Shown here in pieces: positions 8,088 through 12,060 of a stretch of 12,060 nt of DNA. The stretch spans positions 1-12,060 of the forward strand of contig JAGAAH010000051.1 of NCBI GenBank assembly GCA_017615375.1, given 5' to 3'. The notes beneath the pieces were generated by a model. That model did not search any database. It worked only from the letters and a program-made list of their open reading frames with translations, and was not told the origin of the DNA. Both the position numbers and the translations under genes were made by a program. How positions within the stretch are numbered: the first letter of the stretch is position 1; the number at the start of each line of letters is the position of its first letter. Source of the DNA: Lachnospiraceae bacterium. Its GTDB lineage: Bacteria > Bacillota > Clostridia > Lachnospirales > Lachnospiraceae.

Positions 8088-8768
8088 ATGGGCAAGAAAG
8101 CTGTTACAATATTTGAAAGTATATATCCTTTGATTATTTATTATGCAATAATCTCTTTGGTTACAGAGGGATTATTGCATTTTACTGTCTTAAAAGACAT
8201 ATCATATTCGTTGCCGCAGGTTATAGCCAAGATAATCTGTATTCCTGCAATGTTGTATTTTTACAATATGTCAAAGCATAAGAGCAGACTGGGTAAAAGC
8301 GCAATCGAGAAGGTGAAGGCTGCGTTTATTGCTATTATTGCGGGTGTTACTTCGTGCATAGTCTTTAATTTTTTAATTGAAGTTATCAATCTTAAGGCAT
8401 ATTCTCCGATGTACAGAAAAGTTATAAGTGCAATGGGAAGCGATGTCTTGATTATTCAAATAATCGGTGCGATTATTATTGCCCCGATTATTGAAGAAAT
8501 CGTATTCAGAGGAATTTTTTATTATAAGCTTCGCCAAGCAATACCGACTGTGCTTGCAATTCTTATAAGTGCAGTTGTATTCGGAATCGCTCATTTCAAT
8601 ATTGTTCAGGGAGTGTATGCGGCGTTACTGGGCGTTGTATTTGCTCTTATCTATGAAAAGACAGGTGAATTGTGGACCGCAGTGCTTGCACATATGGCGG
8701 CCAACACCTTTGCTTTCTTCGGTCCGGCTTTATATAATCTGCCGGAAAAAATCCTGAAACTTTTTTAG
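8088..8768 (+). CDS. CPBP-family intramembrane metalloprotease (Abi/CAAX-like)
   Basis: This 226-residue protein is almost wholly hydrophobic, with about six to seven predicted membrane segments. It has the three CPBP (Abi, formerly CAAX protease) motifs: EEIVFR with E136, E137 and R141; FGIAHFN with H169; and HMAAN with H202 and N206. Related enzymes (Rce1, MroQ, bacteriocin-immunity proteins) are glutamate- or metal-dependent proteases cutting within or near the membrane. Bacterial members have varied jobs, including peptide processing and bacteriocin self-protection. The active residues are all present, so it should be catalytically competent. It starts 5 bases after the kinase stop with only a weak ribosome binding site, so translational coupling is likely. 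No bacteriocin or pheromone precursor is visible nearby, so the substrate is unknown. No convincing terminator follows before the groESL promoter. Confidence 0.87.
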   Translation: MGKKAVTIFESIYPLIIYYAIISLVTEGLLHFTVLKDISYSLPQVIAKIICIPAMLYFYNMSKHKSRLGKSAIEKVKAAFIAIIAGVTSCIVFNFLIEVINLKAYSPMYRKVISAMGSDVLIIQIIGAIIIAPIIEEIVFRGIFYYKLRQAIPTVLAILISAVVFGIAHFNIVQGVYAALLGVVFALIYEKTGELWTAVLAHMAANTFAFFGPALYNLPEKILKLF

Positions 8769-8776
8769 AAAAAATG

Positions 8777-8805
8777 TTGCATTTGCATACGATAAGTAGT
8801 AATAT
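8777..8805 (+). promoter_or_regulatory. Probable groESL promoter
   Basis: TTGCAT at 8777-8782 and TAATAT at 8800-8805 are separated by 17 bases. The match to sigma-A consensus is moderate. The position is the better argument: the predicted start of transcription, near 8812, falls just before the HrcA operator, the usual arrangement in Firmicute groESL operons. Confidence 0.55.
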
Positions 8806-8816
8806 AGGACTGTCGG

Positions 8817-8843
8817 TTAGCACTCAATTAATTAGAGTGCTAA
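8817..8843 (+). promoter_or_regulatory. CIRCE operator (HrcA binding site)
   Basis: The site is a perfect match to the CIRCE consensus: TTAGCACTC at 8817-8825, a 9-base AT-only spacer, and GAGTGCTAA at 8835-8843. HrcA, helped by GroEL, binds this inverted repeat and represses chaperone genes until unfolded protein titrates GroEL away. It sits at the expected start of the transcript and 47 bases before groES, so groESL is almost certainly in the HrcA regulon. The hrcA gene itself is not in the window. Confidence 0.97.
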
Positions 8844-8890
8844 CAACTAAGTCAAATAATATTTAATTAAATAGATAGGAGGCAATTCAT

Positions 8891-9175
8891 ATGAAGTTAG
8901 CACCATTAGGGGACAGAGTAGTATTAAAGCATATTATGGCTGAGGAGACAACCGCATCAGGTATCGTACTTCCCGGTAAGGAAAAAGAGAAACCGCAGCA
9001 GGCAGAAGTCATCGCAGTAGGCCCGGGCGGAGTTGTTGATGGCAAAGAAGTTAAGATGGAAGTTAAGGTTAAGGATCATGTAATCTATTCCAAGTATTCG
9101 GGAACCGAAGTTGAGGTTGATAACGAGACATATGTAATCGTTCGTCAGAGCGATATTTTAGCTATTATTAAATAA
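8891..9175 (+). CDS. groES: Co-chaperonin GroES (Hsp10)
   Basis: This 94-residue protein has the usual length of bacterial GroES, which caps the GroEL ring as a heptamer. It opens with the typical APLGDRVVLK strand, then the mobile GroEL-binding loop EETTASGIVLPG at 18-29, the roof-loop region around VGPGG, and ends with the conserved SDILAII strand. The ATG at 8891 follows AGGAGG at 8877-8882 with 8-base spacing. groEL starts 16 bases after its stop, and both are read from the CIRCE-controlled promoter. Codon choice leans to the ACA/GCA/GTA type also seen in groEL, consistent with high expression. Nothing in it is unusual. Confidence 0.98.
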   Translation: MKLAPLGDRVVLKHIMAEETTASGIVLPGKEKEKPQQAEVIAVGPGGVVDGKEVKMEVKVKDHVIYSKYSGTEVEVDNETYVIVRQSDILAIIK

Positions 9176-9188
9176 TTTGGAGGAATGA

Positions 9189-10814
<1,626 letters not shown>

Positions 10815-10833
10815 GCGATAAGTTAAGGAAAGA

Positions 10834-10874
10834 AAACGCTCTTGGAATGCTAGCATTCCTAAGAGCGTTTTTTT
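10834..10874 (+). terminator. Rho-independent terminator of groESL
   Basis: A long hairpin is formed by AAACGCTCTT at 10834-10843 plus GGAATGC at 10844-10850, facing GCATTCC at 10853-10859 plus AAGAGCGTTT at 10861-10870, with one bulged T at 10860. Seven T residues (10868-10874) follow. It is the strongest terminator in the window. The A tract on the 5' side may allow weak function on the opposite strand too. Confidence 0.93.
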
Positions 10875-10883
10875 GACGCAACA

Positions 10884-10929
10884 ACGGATATGAGGAAGTA
10901 AGCGCATAGCGCGTTTTCCGAATATCCGT
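10884..10929. repeat. Compound palindromic element, copy 1
   Basis: The outer stem is 8 bp (ACGGATAT at 10884-10891 with ATATCCGT at 10922-10929). Next come facing GA/GA dinucleotides, a 4-bp GGAA/TTCC stem, an unpaired zone, and an inner GCGC-ATA-GCGC hairpin at 10902-10912. It lies after the groEL terminator and before the next promoter, with no Shine-Dalgarno or credible ORF. It matches the neighbouring element in layout and could be a repetitive extragenic palindrome or a structured RNA. The function is unknown. Confidence 0.6.
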
Positions 10930-10930
10930 A

Positions 10931-10962
10931 GAATTGCGAGAGCACGGAGTGCGTAGCAATTC
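10931..10962. repeat. Compound palindromic element, copy 2
   Basis: The outer stem is 7 bp (GAATTGC at 10931-10937 with GCAATTC at 10956-10962), then a GA-rich internal loop, then an inner GCAC-GGA-GTGC hairpin at 10942-10952. Bases 10941-10954 align with 10901-10914 of the first copy at a spacing of exactly 40, with 10 of 14 identical and one compensated base-pair change. The outer stems are different in sequence. This supports a shared fold, and possibly a dispersed repeat family. Confidence 0.6.
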
Positions 10963-10985
10963 GTATTATCGCGTAGACATTTTTA

Positions 10986-11014
10986 TTGATTTCTTGTATA
11001 AAAAAAGATAAAAT
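10986..11014 (+). promoter_or_regulatory. Promoter of the ABC transporter gene
   Basis: TTGATT at 10986-10991 and TAAAAT at 11009-11014 with a 17-base spacer match the sigma-A consensus at four and five of six positions, in an A/T-rich setting. The predicted transcript start is near 11021, giving a short leader of about 28 bases with AAAGGAG at 11037-11043. Confidence 0.7.
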
Positions 11015-11048
11015 AATATTTGGATTGTTTTGCGTTAAAGGAGAAATT

Positions 11049-12060
11049 ATGATTAAGAAATTAGCCTCATATATAGGCGAATACAAGAAAAATACGATCC
11101 TTGCCCCGCTCCTTATGATCATGGAAGTTCTTATGGATACCATGATTCCTTATGTTATGGCATTAATGATTAACAAAGGCCTTGCAGGAGGCGGTGACCT
11201 TGATTATGTTATAAAGATCGGTATTTTAATGCTTGTCATGTCATTCTTTGGCTTGTTCTTCGGTGTAACGAGCGGTATGAATGCAGCAATTGCATCAACA
11301 GGTCTTGCGAAGAACTTGAGAAAAGCGCTTTTTTCAAAAGTTCAGGGCTTTTCATTCGAGAATATCGATAAGTTTTCATCATCAAGTCTTATCACAAGAC
11401 TTACATCGGATGTAACCAACGTTCAGAACACATTCCAGATGATAATAAGAATGTGCGTAAGAGCACCACTTATGATGGTATTTGCTCTTATCATGGCATT
11501 CAATCTTAATGCAAAGCTGGCATCGCTCTTTGTTATAGCGATACCTATTCTTGCTGTCGCATTATATTTCATAATTACCAACGTACATGGCTTTTTCAAG
11601 CAGATGTTCAAAGAAATCGATAACCTTAACAACGATGTTCAGGAGAATCTCCTTAATATTCGTACAGTTAAGGCTTATGTGCGTGAATCGTATGAAATCG
11701 ATAAGTTTGAGAAGATTACCAAGAAGATTTCAAGTATAGCGGTTAAAGCAGAGAAAATCATGGTGGTTCAGATGCCAATCATGATGTTCGTCGTAAATGC
11801 AATCAATGTGCTTTTATCCCTTATAGGCGGTAAGTTCGCAATCAGAGGCGAAGTTGAAATCGGTACGTTGAACTCCTTATTTACATATACGATGCAGATT
11901 CTTATGAGCCTTATGATGGTTTCATTCATCCTTGTAATGCTTGTTATGTCTATTGCATCCGCAGAACGTATTACGGAAGTGCTTAATGAAGAAAGCACCT
12001 TGAATAATCCTGAGAATCCTATTGAGGAAGTCAAGGATGGTTCGATTAAGTTCGAACATG
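11049..12060 (+). CDS. ABC exporter, membrane domain (3' end outside window)
   Basis: An ATG at 11049, 5 bases after AAAGGAG, opens a frame with no stop up to the window end, giving 337 residues. The N-terminal part is a six-helix type IV (exporter-type) ABC transmembrane domain, with hydrophobic stretches at roughly 17-40, 55-75, 137-155, 157-178, 240-260 and 278-302. Family landmarks are FSFENIDKFSSSSLITRLTSD (101-121, coupling-helix region), ENLLNIRTVKAYVRE (199-213), IGTLNSLFTY (271-280) and SAERITEVL (304-312). The sequence stops at DGSIKFEH, which is the start of the ATPase domain, so the NBD is presumably just downstream. This resembles half-transporters of the heterodimeric multidrug/lipid exporter type, in which a second half gene follows. 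The substrate cannot be predicted from this part. It has its own promoter and lies beyond the groEL terminator. Confidence 0.93.
   Translation, partial: MIKKLASYIGEYKKNTILAPLLMIMEVLMDTMIPYVMALMINKGLAGGGDLDYVIKIGILMLVMSFFGLFFGVTSGMNAAIASTGLAKNLRKALFSKVQGFSFENIDKFSSSSLITRLTSDVTNVQNTFQMIIRMCVRAPLMMVFALIMAFNLNAKLASLFVIAIPILAVALYFIITNVHGFFKQMFKEIDNLNNDVQENLLNIRTVKAYVRESYEIDKFEKITKKISSIAVKAEKIMVVQMPIMMFVVNAINVLLSLIGGKFAIRGEVEIGTLNSLFTYTMQILMSLMMVSFILVMLVMSIASAERITEVLNEESTLNNPENPIEEVKDGSIKFEH

Noticed and set aside
6004..8768. A bacteriocin or quorum-peptide locus built on the leader ORF, kinase and CPBP protease
   Set aside because: The 16-residue ORF has no leader motif, double glycine or cysteine, no exporter or DNA-binding response regulator is adjacent, and the peptide is better explained as a translational coupler.
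8761..8774. Palindromic TTTTTT AG AAAAAA as a terminator after the protease gene
   Set aside because: There is no GC-rich stem and no following T tract, and it partly overlaps the end of the coding region.
10875..11048. A riboswitch or T-box leader before the ABC transporter gene
   Set aside because: The hairpins lie upstream of the predicted promoter, and the leader after the predicted transcript start is only about 28 bases, too short for such elements.

Overview
The window looks like chromosomal DNA of a low-to-moderate GC Firmicute, most likely a member of the Lachnospiraceae (Butyrivibrio-like; the genus is a guess). The grounds are AGGAGG-type ribosome binding sites, a HrcA/CIRCE-controlled groESL operon, a FolC with TSPAVF in place of the usual TSPHL, and the overall base composition. 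Nearly everything is on the + strand and densely packed. No transposon, phage, CRISPR array, tRNA or rRNA was seen, and no gene-free stretch exceeds about 235 bases.

Layout: (1) 2-403 is the 3' end of a MOFRL-family glycerate 2-kinase, closed by a perfect-stem terminator at 416-450. (2) 517-8768 is a tight same-strand run: a type IIA topoisomerase pair (ParE/GyrB-like ATPase subunit and ParC/GyrA-like cleavage subunit), folC, a predicted 16-codon leader ORF, a six-TM hybrid histidine kinase and a CPBP-family intramembrane protease. Gaps are 5-60 bases and no internal terminator is visible, so it may be one operon. (3) 8777-10874 is the chaperonin operon: promoter, perfect CIRCE operator, groES, groEL, terminator. 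(4) 10875-11048 is intergenic. It holds two adjacent compound hairpins of matching architecture, then a good sigma-A-type promoter. (5) 11049 to the window end is the membrane domain of an ABC exporter, cut off just where its ATPase domain begins.

How the genes relate: the topoisomerase pair manages DNA topology and decatenation. Its A subunit has a shortened C-terminal domain with no recognisable GyrA box, and its B subunit has ParE-like wording around the ATP lid, so it is better read as a topoisomerase IV-like second enzyme than as the main gyrase. FolC feeds one-carbon metabolism and shares the transcript by position only. The histidine kinase and the CPBP protease are nearly contiguous and both membrane-embedded, which suggests, without proving, a shared signalling or envelope role. 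GroES/GroEL are the standard folding machine under heat-shock repression.

The content is mostly housekeeping and I do not see a clearly new multi-gene system. The points most worth a second look are the twin hairpins at 10884-10962, whose stems differ by compensatory changes; the leader ORF overlapping the kinase start; the missing GyrA box; and the kinase's unrecognised, possibly pseudo-receiver, segment.
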